Assembly: GCF_003286085.1 (NCBI RefSeq)
Contig: NW_020825288.1
Span: forward strand, 28,272,001-28,336,000
Length of the DNA stretch: 64,000 nt
Direction of reading: 5' to 3'
DNA from: Drosophila persimilis
Taxonomy: Eukaryota > Arthropoda > Insecta > Diptera > Drosophilidae
Part shown: positions 46,880-60,700 of the stretch, in pieces
How the letters are laid out: each line of letters starts with the position of its first letter
How positions within the stretch are numbered: position 1 is the stretch's first letter
The notes under the pieces: generated by a model
The model's database searches: none
Told to the model about the DNA's origin: nothing
The model's input: the letters and a program-made list of their open reading frames with translations, nothing else
Program-made: the position numbers and the translations under genes

Positions 46880-49722
46880 ATGTCGAAAGGCCAAAGATAC
46901 GTGTTAAACTTTTCGGATGGATCCCTGCCGATCCAGGTGGATTATCCCGACCCCAGGATATTTAGAAACTGCTCAACTTATGGTGATCGGGTGCCGGGCT
47001 TGAGCTGGAATGAGTTTTCCATACATCATCTGGGACAACTCGAGTATTTGGAGAATCCAAAACAAGTGATACTCGAAGCCATCTTTGATGTGATTGACGG
47101 CGAGGAGTTCTATCCGGTGGCCTATGAGGTTGGCTTTCCATGAAAAACTTTTGCTATCCTTCCACTGTAAACTTTTCCTTTTTCAGTGTGGTCCTCGCGC
47201 CGACAAATTTGTGGCGCGTGCCTGCAAACCGGCGATCGATAAGCTGTTTGCCCAGAAGCTCTGCTTAAGGCTTTCCTCCGGCGCCACTGTAGATATAAGC
47301 GTGCAGTTTGGTGTGGCCGCCAATAGAAGCAAGCAGATCTCGCCTCCTCTGCTAATTTCTCAGGAGGTTTCGCGCTTAATGGAGCGTCTGGAAGTGCATA
47401 GCGGCGTGCGTGGCGTTTTGAATCTGAGCAACTTCGGGGCGAATCCCTGTTTCAAGAACATTGTGGTTAGTCTGGCAAATGTGGCCACCTTAAAGCATGT
47501 CTGCAACAGCATCTATCATAACGATGAGCACTTTAGCGCGGTGAATGGGTTCATTTTCGCGAACAATCACATGAAGAGCGTGGATCCTCTGAAACTCTTT
47601 GGCGATATCGAATATGGACTGCTGGATCTCAGTGAAAACAAGGTATGTGTGGGGTGTAAAGTAAGGCATCAAATCGAGAAAGAATTCATTTTCAGATTGG
47701 TTCTTCGGTTCGTCTGTGCCGTGAATTAAAGCGTGTTCGTGCAAAGGAACTGAAGCTGGCCAACAATCCCATCACCAAGGGGCCCAAATATCCCAACAAC
47801 ATCAAGGCGCTGCAGGGAAACTTCAGTATGGTGGATGGCATTCCCTACGACAAGCTCCACAAAACCTATACGCCCCTGAATTATGATATTGATTTGGAGT
47901 CGGATGGCATACGCATTGACTGGACAAACAAATCGAAGCTGGCTGATTTTGAGCATAGCGAAGATTGGCATGCCTTTCTGGTTTGTAATCCCAACCCCAA
48001 GTCAGCACTTTTACCACTTATCTGTGACCTTTAGGTACCTGATCCCATGCACGCGCTAACTGAAACATGTCTCTTTAGATTATTCTTTCTTACGGCGAAC
48101 CAATTTCTGAGCGAGATCTATCCCTGCTACTACAAGGTGAGGTCTCATCTAAGGATTTTCCTCATGTGTTTTGATATCTCAATCCTTTATTAGTTTGACG
48201 GAAAGGAACACATTTTTCTAGTGCGCAACTGCTTCGAACAGATTGCGTATTTGGTGCACAGTTGTAATCTGGAGATACCAATTCCCGTAACGGTAACAAA
48301 CGTAGAAGATCCAGATGTGTGCATGGGTCCTCGTACTATTCCGTTCTATCTGCGCATGAATGTCAGCCGCTTCAAGCTCCATCATGTGGATCCCCAGGAG
48401 AGGATTACCAAATGCATACAGAAGTGCTATGTGGCCCAGAATCAGCTGCTCAAAATGTCAGACTTCCAGGCAAACGAGGGCCTCAAGGGCCTTTGGGTCC
48501 ACATGGGCTCGACGAGGATTCTGAACAATATTCTGACAATTATCTCGCGTCAATTCATGTCAAACTGCTCAGAGATCCGTCTGTGCAACAATAATATTTT
48601 CAGGATAGACGCCGCGCGCGTCCTGTCCCGAATGGGGAGCCTGAGGGCCCTGGATTTGGGCCACAATTGGATAAACGATTTGGAGGACATCAAGGCGTTA
48701 GGTGAGCTGCCGCTAAAGTCGCTTCGACTCCATGGCAATCCGCTGTGCCGAAAGTACGGCCTGCCCAATGATTATATCCAGGCAGTGAAGAAAATCTTCC
48801 CCCAACTTACGACGCTGGATGGGGTGGATCTGAGCAGCAAGCCGGGCCAGGCGCCGCAGAAGAACTTCCTTTGCGACATTGGGGCCTACGAGCTGGTGGG
48901 CGACGTATTTCTCAGCAACTATCTGCGCGAGTTCGAGCAGGCAGACATGCGGGCCAACCGCCTGATGAAATATTACACGGAAGACTCCATATTCACGATG
49001 ACCTGCAACTATGTGATGGGGCGCTCGCAATCATTCAACGCCCAGCTCTTTAAGCGCATCTCAAAGTACACCAAGCATTCGCGAGACATCAAAAAGTGGT
49101 CGGACTATACCAAAGCCACAAACGAATTCCATGTGGGATTGATGGAGATCATTGGCGTGCTCATGGAGCTGCCGAGTATCGTCCACGACTTTCTCTCCGT
49201 CCAGACGGATGTGATGCATTACAATGGCCAGTCGGCAGTTATTCATGTCACGGGTCTGATGCGCGATGACTCTCCGACCACCCATAACCAGGCGGAGCTC
49301 TATTTGGCCTTTACCAGGAACTTCGTACTCAAGGTTGATAAGCAGGGACTGGTAGGACACCATTGGAGATACTATTTTGAATTGATTCATTCACCATCTA
49401 TCATTTCCAGGGCTTTGGCAAGAAGGCTTGCCGATGGAAGATCTCTAATGACCACCTGAGCATCATGAATCCCTCGAGGAAACAGTTAGAAGGTGCGTTC
49501 AAGGTCTGCCCACTGCCAAAGGATCGTCTAATGGCGCCAGCCTCCGAGGACTCACTTGATGCCAAGAGCCACAAGCTCATTTTGTTCCAGCAGCTTACCG
49601 GCCTAACATCTCCCTGGTGCACAAGAATCGTGGAGTCGGCCGAATGGGATTTTGAACGGGCCACCAAAATGTTTCTCGAAATGAAGGAAAACAGAGAGAT
49701 TCCCGAATTGGCCTTCATCTAG
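46880..49722 (+). CDS. nxf2: Nuclear export factor 2 (NXF family)
   Basis: NXF/TAP-family RNA-binding protein; in Drosophila ovaries Nxf2 works with Panoramix and Piwi in co-transcriptional silencing of transposons. Exons are 46880-47128, 47187-47642, 47696-47980, 48035-48136, 48194-49351 and 49411-49722, giving 853 residues; all joins are phase 0. There are two RNA-binding plus LRR sections: an N-terminal one with the LRR region around GVLNLSNFGANPCFKNIVVS, and a second with an RRM (WHAFLV, then VPDPMHALTE) and LRRs (LRALDLGHNWINDLEDIKAL, LKSLRLHGNPLCRKYG). An NTF2-like domain follows (FLSNYLREFEQADMRANRLM), then a C-terminal UBA-like domain (LTGLTSPWCTRIVESAEWDF). The duplicated RRM-LRR layout separates it from nxf1. 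An ATTAAA signal lies at about 49864. Confidence 0.9.
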
Positions 49723-52411
49723 GCAGATGGCTGGCAGGCAGCAGAACTTAATATTTAACGGAAACCGAATTTAACACCCACTGAGGAACCAAAGAAGAAA
49801 TCAAAGATTATCTACAACGAATTTTTTCCTTCAATCTACCTACCAATGTTTTCGAACACAAATATTAAAATTATAAAAAAAAAAAAATTTATTTGTATGG
49901 GTGCCAAAAACTGCCAACGTCTGCTGCTACTGCTGGAAGGATTTCAGAGGTAACACAGAAGCGTAGCCTCTATACGATAATTTACGGTACACAAAAATTG
50001 GATCGAATTGGGGCTTTTTTGGAGCCCCGTGTACTTGTAGTTTCAGATTCCAACCGTTCTTTGAAATCTTTCGTCAGACGAACAGCTGTTCGGCCAGCCC
50101 TTTTTATATATTAGTTCATGTAATTATCAACAGATAGCGCCACAAGCGATTTCGAAGTGGTGGAAAACGGCAATCTTACATAATACGCTTCAATTTTGAA
50201 ACCGTTAAATTCAAATTTAGCTATACTCTGCAAAATATTTTAATATGACTTATCTAGAGTACTGGGTGCAAATTCCTCATTCTACTTTCCTTCTATAGCA
50301 ATAAATAAAGGGATTACATATGTGCGACGTCCATATATGCATCGCACAATCAAAAGCGAACCATTTAAACCCAGCAAAACATACGTTAAACACCCACAAA
50401 TGCTGGATAGTTCAAAGGAATCGGTCAGTTTCAGCTGCCGTGCAACAATTAAGGCATCATTCAGCGTAGACGCAACCCAGCGATCAACGGTCAGCGATCA
50501 CTGGTCTGGGACCACGGGCAATTTATGGCACGGTCTCCAAGCAATTGCTCGGACAGGGACAAAAAACAATCTTTATCACATTTATTGCAATGCCCCTTGC
50601 CTTTGTCAACGATGCCAGAGGCCCAAAGACAATGGCAAGCGGGTGCCAAAAGAGAAAGAGAACGGCGAGCAGAAAAGGTCAGACAATGACCCTGCTGAAG
50701 GAAGCGGACAAACAAAAAGAGCAACCAGAGAGCGCGCGCGCTCGCTCGAATCTTTCACCCACCCGACATTGAGGTCGTCTTAGAGGTCAAGTTTGACCTT
50801 ACTTAGGGACAACCCCTATGGATGGATAGAGATTCCAGAGATCCACTCAGTTCTTAGGGGTAGACTTCTCTCAGAGAGAGAGAGCGCGAGTGAGTCTCTC
50901 AGTGAGCACATCTCTCCTCTCTCAGTTTTTCTCCTGTTTGAGTGAGTCGATCGTCAAAACCGCTTGGGCGATGGCCTTCCCATCGATCCTTGTCCACGCA
51001 GTACACTTCCGGATTGCATTCAATTGTAGTTCTGCAACAATTGCGCTTTTCTCTCTTTGTCACAGTTTGTGTCTTCTGTTGGTTTTTTAGCTCATGTTAC
51101 CTTCTTTGTCACTCGTACCTCTGAAATCCTTCCAAGATAAATGGCCTTAATTGGCCGGGTATCACAGCATCCAAAAAGCAGAAGCAGCAGCAGCCGTTGC
51201 CTGTCTGACAGTTTTTGGCGCCCATAAAAATTAAATGAAAATTAAGCGCAAACATGAGAATTCTGTCACATAAATTGTGTCAGTACCCCCTCTCCCTAGG
51301 CCTTTTCTACCCATCGAAACGGAGTAGAGCCTTGCCTGCACCTTGCCTCTCAACTATTTTTAGTCCTTCTGGCAGCTGTTCTCTGCACTCGACTCCACTC
51401 CACTCCCCGTTGTTACACAAAAATTAGTCCATCTGCAGGGCAGAGCAGCAGAGAGTTATACGATGCACAATGCTGCTGAGGTTGCTGCTTGATTAACACA
51501 TGTCCTGCCCCATGCCCAATGCCCCATGCCCCATGCGGGCGTATCCCTGGCGTATCCGAACAAGCACTTCTCTCGTTCACATGGGACGCAAGCGCAGTAG
51601 CTGGCGATCGATATGTTCTTGCTTAGTTTGTTGATGCTCTTAACTCATTCATTATGAATTGGAGGTGTTAAATATGCCACATGCATCATGTTGCGGCTGC
51701 TGCAGGAGTTTAGGATGCTGCTGTTGGGAATAGCCCAATGGGAAAAGGTTTAAGGGAAGGATAGAACGCAAGATCACATGTGAAGGATTGACTTCAAGGG
51801 ACCTAAAAGGGATGTAGATCATATTTAAATCGAGACATAATTTAATAAATAGTCACTCGAGATATTCTAAACATTTGCAATGTCTCCCTTAATGGTTGGT
51901 TCAGCTCTGCATATACATATATGTACATATTTCCAACCATAATTTAGTAACCTTTATCAAAATATATAAATTCTCTATTTAAAATATATTCTTAAACTAC
52001 TCCAAAACTCTTTTGCCATTGAATATCAATAAATCTCTTCGATTTCCCGCTTTCTTTTCATTCCCATTAGTTCAGCTTTTCCCCGCTTTCCATTCAACCA
52101 CTAAAAAAAACCATCTCTGACCTTACATTTTGTATGTCAAATCATGGATCGCTTCAATATTTGTCAAACAAACTACTGGAACCCCTCTCCCGAAATCCCC
52201 AATGCTATTGCACCCACAAAGAAGCATCAAAGATTAATCATGCTGCCACAGAGAGAGAATGCCACAAGATTGTGATCGTGTAACATGGAGAAATCATGGG
52301 AATAACAATAAATACAAAACACTGAATCAATCATAAGACGCGAAAATCCTCAAGGAAATCAAACAATAGCTCACAAGCGAACCAAAGATCGGGGATCAGT
52401 CAGAGGTTAGG

Positions 52412-52438
52412 ATCGAGGGTCGAGGGTCGAGGGTCGAT
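52412..52438. repeat. GGGTCGA heptamer repeat
   Basis: Three tandem GGGTCGA units, preceded by a GATCGA variant. Confidence 0.85.
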
Positions 52439-55400
52439 CGAGCGCGTGAGGCAATGTTGCGCGTGCGCAGCGCACGCTCCCGTTAAATGTTTACGCTATT
52501 ACGATCCTAAAGAAGCAGGGAGCAAGGCGCAAGGAGCCAAGGAGCAGGCAAGGAAATGAGCCTATTATAGGCGAACCCCGACCCCGACTGGCATTGCGAC
52601 CCCGGAAACACACAAATCTTACGCGCCAACGTCGCGTCTCCGAACACGCGACATTTACATTCCAAAAGGCGACCCTTGTGGACCTCTTCCCTCAGCCCCC
52701 GAGTGTTCGATGGCTTTAAGGGTGTCTCACAAATGATTTTCTTATGTCTGCTCCTTTGGGATTTGGGAGTGTGTGTTTGTTTTTCCCGGGAAATGGAATT
52801 CCTTCTCATTCAAATGAGTTGAGTCGAGCAGCTCCTTCTTTGGCGACGATGTTTAGTGTGATCTTTAGCAGATCTTTGACATCTGCCCCTGGCTCTAGAC
52901 TCTCGGTGGGCCCCCCTCTTTTACAGAGTTATGGAGTTATGCCCTAATTTCTGGTAGTTTTTGGGTAATTTTTCAAGCTATGAAAATTTGTTGTGCTCCA
53001 AAATCAATGGGAAAAAGACTCCTGCTTCCATTCGAGATGCTCCAGGGGGGTCCTTCACTCCTTCAACAGCTGCCAAAAATTTATAAGAATCACACTCGCG
53101 ATCGAAGAAAGTTTCCAGCTCAATTTGAGACCTTGGCTAAATGTCAGCTCAGATTTAACGCCAATTGCGTCGGACATAAAGAAAGTACTTACTGAGGAAG
53201 GCATAATCAAAGCTATCCCATCGCCTGAATGGACTCTCATTTCATGGCTGTCCGCTTAGGACTATCTATCTCGGAAGAGAACGCTCCAATTAGCCCAGAT
53301 AAAAAACTTCACTTCTGCTAATCCCTTCAGCGTGTGATTGGCCTCAGACGAAGGCCGAAGACGCCATCGGCCATCAATGGCATGAATGGCATACAGATTT
53401 AGATCGCCAACAATATGAAAATGTCACGCTTATCGGGGCAGAAAGAAACCTGAACGTACCGACCATCCATCGGTCGTATCGGGATCAGGATCAGAATCAG
53501 GATCAGGTCTTCACAGTCCCTCATCTGTTGTGCGGTTTGGCGGCAGAAAGGAAGTCGAGACCGCTGGGCCTCTCCTCACCCAGTGCCATGCCAGTGCGAT
53601 TGACATTGCCAGAGTCCAACTTTGTCCTCGTCATCATCATTGTCGCCTTTGGATGTTTTTCTAGCCGTCCATCAGCTGAAGCCCAGCACCGGATGGAAGA
53701 GGAGTATAATAACAATATATGAACATGTATCCTGTGCCCAGGATATTGCCACGCCGCCGCATACAAATCGTATTCGAAAGCGAAGACGAAATGAGATGCA
53801 GGCGTTGCTCCCACTCCAATGACCTCTCATCCACCTTTTCCTTCTGTTATGGTACGGTGTACTCCCACTCCGGGTCCTAGGACCCGTGCCTCGTCCTGGC
53901 GGTCCATTGTCCTCACAGCCGTTATTTGAATGACATTTGAATTTTGTGCATTTGTTGTTGGATTCAATTGTTGGAAACTCTCTCTCTCTCTCGTTCTGTC
54001 TGGCTCTCTTTCTGAGGCAATCGACAGGACATGCGATCGGGATCAGCATTTGATGTGATGAATTCATTATAAAGACAAAGGCAGCAGCAGCAGATGATGG
54101 CCAGAAAATGTGAGGAGAGTTCAGGGAAATGGCAAGGATCTGTTGTTGGGGGGGAAGGTTGGATTCTATTAAAAATGGAATAGCATACGCTTCAAGAATA
54201 ATCTAAATTGCTAAAAATAATCAATAAAAACTATAGGGAATCTCAGGAAAGCCTCTGAAGAAGATCAACAGAACTATAGATCCAGAAAGGATATAACTAA
54301 AAGGCCTTAAAATCGAAAAGGATCATCTACCACAAACAGATCATCCAAAATCAATAAACTAATCAACGCTCATCCCCTATCCCCTCATCACCGTACAACC
54401 TACGCAGAACCCATAGTGACACCCCTTAAAGAAGACTATTATGCCCTTAAAAAATATCCGATCATGCCACGCCCATTGCCCCTGCTCTCCCCTCAAAAGG
54501 TCAATTACATAATCGTGCCACACATCGCGAGGCAGCCATCGGATACACCAATTACCATGTTCGTATTTTTTACCCTCCCCATCTATAAAAAAAATGAAAA
54601 AACACACCCTATACACTCGTACGAGTATGTAAAAAAAGTGCCCTCCTATTAAGTGGCGCTAAAAATCAAATTAAGGGTGTTTACCCAAACGACGACTCCT
54701 CGATTACAACATCATCTAAAAAGTAGTTTTCGAGGGGCATGCAACAGGCAGACAACAGGAGGACAAAAGATCAGAGAAAGGGAGCGGATGCGGATCTAGA
54801 GGGGAAAAAACGGAAGCACTTTTTATGAAGTGTTGCCTTTTTATTGGTGGTTAATTTTCAGAGAGTGTTCCGTACTCGAATGTTTGACGAGGGTAGCACG
54901 ATCATGCATCATGATGATGCAACAGGCGCGAGATAAAAAGATACGAGATACAAAAGGGAAAAGGGTTCCGATTCGGGGATGCGGCAACAATCCGTTTATA
55001 TTTAGAGACACACAGGGGAAGGGGTGGGGGTGAGTACCAAATGTGTTGAAAGGGTAGAAGTGTCTGCCGCTGGGAAAACGTGCCTCCTCTTCGGCTTCTT
55101 TTTCAAGTTCAATGACAAAGATCTTGTGGTGCCACACGCCCGAAAACCATATAATCCCTTGGCGTTGATTGGCCCCCGCTCCCCAAAAGAGAAGGGTATC
55201 CAAAAATAAATGAAAGCAACGACAGGGGGGAAACGCATTGCCTTGATTTCATTTTGTTTTTATTAGGCGCTGTAAATTGTAGTTGCAGGGGAGAGTGTGT
55301 GGAGAGTGCGTGTGGCACAAACAAAACTATTATGAAGTGTGGCTGAAGACAAGGGACAAAAATGGAGTCTCAGACAGCCGAAACAAAGGGTGAGTTCTAG

Positions 55401-57510
55401 CTCCAAAATGGCGAGGCTACTCTGAAGGAAAAAGTTCATTGAAACTGAGGGAAAAAATTAAGATGTTTCCAGAAGCTAGTGAAAGGGAAAAGTTTTTGTG
55501 GAAAATGCTGCTACAAGGTCATGTGGGATAAACTTTTTAATGGTTTATCAGATAAAACATAGTAAAAGAAAGTTCTTTGGGCGTCTATGGGCATGATTTT
55601 AATTAGAGAAAATTTCACAGTTTCATTAATATTTTTTTACCAGCTATCTTTTATACATATTTCAACCAAGTTCTACAGTATATTACTCTCCTACCCTTGG
55701 CAAATTTTCTCTCTATGGAAAACCAGCTGTTCCAATTAGCAACATTTACCCAAAAAAAAAGTAACCACCGAAAAAGTAAGAAAACAATACATAGTACATA
55801 TATTGAAAAATAAAAGGGTTTACCTTCTACGAGTATAAGCGAAAATTCAACACCTTTTATTCAGTTTGCTATGTTCCACTCCCTCGGTTTTTGGCAAAGC
55901 CAGAAATTATTACAATTTTCCAGAGAAAAACCAGAAGAACGGAACCTATTGACGGTTTTGTTCCCCTTTTGTCAACCACAATGACCAGCTGAAAAATGTA
56001 ATTTAACCCTTGGCAAATCGAAGCAGAAATGGTGAAATTTATGCACTTCACTTTCGGGAAAATGTGGAATTATTGATGGATGTGCGAGACCTAAAGGAGG
56101 AACACTCAAAGGGATATGGAGAAAGGCTTGGGTCCGAGGCAGCTGAAAATGAGAGTGAATCATGCAATTTCCAGATGTCAGACAGCGAAGGGACACAAGC
56201 CAAATTGTGGGAGTGCAATCGAACTTGATTCGAACAGAAATTGGAGACTCCATATCCGCCCATCAACCACAATCCGATGACAACTTGTACAGATCTAAAG
56301 TATCGGCTGACACCTGTAGACGACCACGGATACACCTCCATCAACATCCACTCCCTGGGACACTGATACTTCATCTTCATCCTCCGAGAAACTCTCTAAT
56401 TGCTCACATTACAACGCTCGCTCCACAGCGCTCTACAGCTGACATTTGCACTTCGAACCTTTTCACAAAAGACCAATAAGTCGATTTATCCCAGCCCAAA
56501 AACCAACAAAAAACACAAACGAAATTCTTTTCTAAAGAAAAAACACATGTTGCTAAAAAAAAGTATCTCTTACACGAGGAAAGACCTTACCTACCTGTTT
56601 TTTATTCACATGTCGAAGGCATCCATGGCCATGTCCCCCGGCCCCTGAAGCGACATATCGATCCATTGAAAATATTTGCCAAATGTTTTTCTGGATTCTT
56701 TTTTCATTTCAGTTTTTCTTTTTCCTTTTTTGCAACCCCTCTCGCAGAGGGGTGGTTGCAGTAACCTCACCCACCCCATCGCATCCCCGTATCACACATT
56801 TTTGGGTAGTTTTTCATTTCAATTTTTTGCTACGTTTTTTCCATTCTTTTTGGTTGCATTTTTTTGTGTGGATATTTTTATTGGTTGTAATCTCGTTTTT
56901 TGCATGAAATTTCCGGAAAATCATTGGGATTGTGTAATAGGCGTTGATGTGACTTTTTGACTGGGTTTTGATTGGTTGTGATCAGGAGATTTTTTAGGGA
57001 GGACCTATGGAAAGAGAGGTTGAGGGTTACAGGATAATGTGGGTACCATTTAAGTGGCTGATTGACATTTCCATATTAATCAATGGTTCAGTTTTAAAGG
57101 ACCTCTTAAACCTGGATCTTTCGAGTATTAAATGCCATGAAATTTGATTAGTTGGTCTCTAGTATTGCCCTCCATTGAACTTAATTCTTTATGCCACACT
57201 TCCACAACTCCTACTACTCCTTTTACTCCCTGTCTCTCAGGCTTCTTTGATTACTCTATTTGACATTCGGTTCGTATATTGGCATCTGGTGTCGAACAGC
57301 ATCCGAGGCAAACATAAAGAAAAGGCTGGAGTACGGAGTGTCTATATGGAAACTCGAGTTCAATCGACTAGCCCACACAAAAATTTGTATTGTTTGTAGC
57401 AAACTGACCAAATGAAACGCAGCAAACGGCGGCTGGCCTGAAGTCCGCATCCAGTGCAAATATACAGAACGGGAAATAGAGGAGGACACGCGTATATCTG
57501 TGCAACCCCC

Positions 57511-57554
57511 ACACACACACTCACACACAGAGGCACACACACACAGAGGCACAC
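57511..57554. repeat. CA-rich repeat with GAGGCA interruptions
   Basis: Runs of CA interrupted twice by GAGGCACACA, suggesting a small higher-order duplication. Confidence 0.8.
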
Positions 57555-57776
57555 GCTGCTTGTGTCCTGTCGTATATCCACTTCCTTTTTTTCTTTCTGT
57601 GTGTCTCTCCATAACGGATGCTGGACATTATCGATGGGAAGGGGCATAGGGCATCGGAGTCGTGCGTCCTTCTCTCCGTGCATATATTTTTAACCTTTTG
57701 TTGTTTTTCGTTAACTAAAGTGCCATCAGGAGCAGATGTTTTTTCCATACCAGCGTCAGCGGTTCCGTCTCTATGA

Positions 57777-57795
57777 TTTTTTTTTTTTTTTTTTT
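57777..57795. repeat. T homopolymer of 19
   Basis: Uninterrupted T19 run in non-coding DNA, prone to length error in sequencing. Confidence 0.9.
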
Positions 57796-60700
57796 GGATA
57801 TACTCGTGTGTACAAAGAGTGGACGCCTGATGGACGCAGTTCTGTTTGTGGAACTGTAAAAATTGTCTCTGCTATCTGCTGCCGCCGCGAGTTTTCCCTA
57901 ATTTTCTTGGGCCTGTTGTTTGTTTTCCCCAGTGGGACTAGTGGGTTCTTTTATGTCCTCCATCGACCGTCCACCAATCATTTATCTATCTATCCATGAC
58001 TTTAATTCCATACACTTTTGCATATTCATCATTTGAATGCGTTTGAAATTAGTTTTGGTTTGAAAATTTACATAGAATTCTGCGGTCATGCTGGGCATCC
58101 CATTCATGGATGTTCCATAGAATGGTTGGGTTTTAGATTTGATTTGGTGTCACATTTAGTCATAGCCTTGAATGGGTATAACAGAAATATATACTTGATT
58201 TAATAGAAATACTTGCTCACATTTCTATAGTTTCAAAAATTTTTATTTTTCTGAAAACCTTTTTGAATAGGTTAGAATAATCTGGAAATTATTTTGGGTG
58301 AGTTCTACTTAAGAGACCCGTTCTTACGTCCGTTTAGACGCCTATATCTAGACAAAAAACCTTCAGTCCCCTGTTTTTTTTTAGTATTAAATCAATTGGA
58401 TGTACTCCCAAATCCTTTGCTACCCATTCCAATCGCTTCTTTAACATACAACATATGCATCTATTTATCTAAAAATACTATACACACGCTTCTAACAAGA
58501 TCTATGGCTATTAGAGAGCCTGAACCCATAATTCAGTCGAATGCCAAAACTCAAAACTCAGCAACCGGTCAGCAGAGAAGATCCTTCAGCCCCTTGTTAA
58601 CGGCAGCGGTGACCACTTAAGGATTCGCTACACCCACCGTAATCCCACATAAAGGACTTTCGGACCTCGGACTTCGGACTCTGGTCAGCTGTTGGACGGA
58701 TCGCAAGGAACTCTTTTGGCCAGCACTCTCCCTTTCTACTGCGTGGCTGCATTTCCAGGGAAAAACTGTTTAGAGAAATAAATAATCGACTGTTCAACAA
58801 ATCCTTAAGGTGGGATCACACATGACGTCACGCTTGAGGTGCCCAAAAAAAAAAAGGAAAACAACGGCGAATGGATAATTAACCCACACACACAGATGCT
58901 GGTCCCTTTGCCGATCCTGAAACGAACCCGAAACGATCCTCCAACTCTGGCAATTTTAATAATTAAAATGCGTAAAGTTGTGGAAAAAAGGAATGGAGAA
59001 TTTTTGAGGAGAGAGAGATGTGGGCGCCGGGAGAAAATTACTGATGCAATCAACAGCTCATCGAAGGCAACGGCTGTTCGATAAGGGAAGGGAGAGGTCT
59101 CTGGACAAGGAGTGGGAGGAGATTGGGAGGAGAATTCTCTGGCTAAAGAGTGGGAGGAGAGTTCTCTGGATAATAATGGGGTGTGAGGGTGGTTTGCTAA
59201 TCATCACCCAACCCAACCCCCAACAGCGCATTTCAATCAACTGAACACTCAACCCAACGCAACCTCACATGCATCCCTTTTTCGGGTACAAATTTTGGGA
59301 AAAACGAGAGTGAAAAACCTTGTAAACCTCTTTCCACTCTCTCTCTCTCTGACGGCTATTTTTGGTGTATGTTATTTTTAGTTATAAAGCTAAAAATGGC
59401 GCACCACTAAGCCTCATACGAATCCGTAACTGAAACCATATTCAACCCATCCCAAAAACCATTGCAATATGGCGATGGCGTTGCTAGGGGAAGGGCTATA
59501 CCTCGTTGTACATAAATACAGAATTTATGGCACTGTGGGAGATTTCCACGCAGCGTTACCACGATATTAATAATACTTTTTCCTGACTGAGGTTTTTACA
59601 CAGGAGTGGGTGGATTACTGATGGTTGGGGTGGCCACAAGTTGTGCATTATATTTGGTGAGAGCGTGCCAGACGCGTGTGCCCTCCTCAATCACAGATTC
59701 TGGGAGCCTTGGTCTGGGCAAAGGTGATGCAGAGAACAGCTGCACAGGCGCAGAAACCAAAATTACACCTTTCAAATGGTCAGCAAGGGTCCAGCAATTG
59801 AACTATTTGAAGAACTCCCAGGATACAAAGTGGCAGACTCCTCTTTCTGGTACGTTTTTTTGTGTCTATTCCGCAAACAATGAGGCAGCAGCAGCAGGAA
59901 AAAAGAGAACGAAAGGAGATTCAACAAAGCCACAAGCTGAGGATAAGAACCCGACAAACAAAACCAGAAACTAGGGATCGTTAAGGTCAGGTCAAACAAT
60001 AAGTTAGGACGGACCCTCTCTCTTTCACGATAAACATCTTTCGCTTGCTTCAGCCACAAGCCAAATAGAAGGAAAAGGAAACCCACTGCCCAGAGGACAA
60101 AGGCCAAAGGCCAAATTGCCAACTTAACTTTGCTCAAATGAGCAAAGGATCTTCGCAAAGTCTGTCATCTCAAAGGGATATATGCAAAATCTAATTTGCG
60201 ATAAGATCTGACGCTAAAACCATCATCTTAGGAGAGGTAGAGACTTTGACTTTTGTCTAAATTAATTTCTGGAAGCACTTCCAGGACTAAAATGTAATTT
60301 TGGATAAGATCTGCCTTATGGGAGAGCTCTTAAGCCTTTATTTTATGCTCAAACTTTAAGCGAAATTAATTTCAGCCAGAATTCTTCAGGTTTTACTTCA
60401 AAGGTTAGCCAGAGACCCATAAAAACCATCATAAAACCAATCATAAATCTCCCAACTTTTATCAAAATTCATTTTCAGCCATAACTATCAATTACTATCA
60501 AAATTTTTAATGAGGAAAAACGGCATTTAAGTGAAATTTACATCGAAAGAATTTTAAGGGATAATTTCCAGGCCGAAGAACCGCTGAACCAATCAGAAGC
60601 CATCCCCAAAGAATAACTATTTATATAAAATTGAGTGAAAAACCGAAAGAACCAACAGAGAATTTCCCTCCAGCATCCACGCGCCATTTGGTTGAAGTGC

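Noticed and set aside
56400-56960. Phenylalanine-rich frames suggesting a small membrane protein
   Set aside because: They come from T-rich tracts (TTTTTC repeats); the two overlapping frames look alike and no signal or domain supports them.
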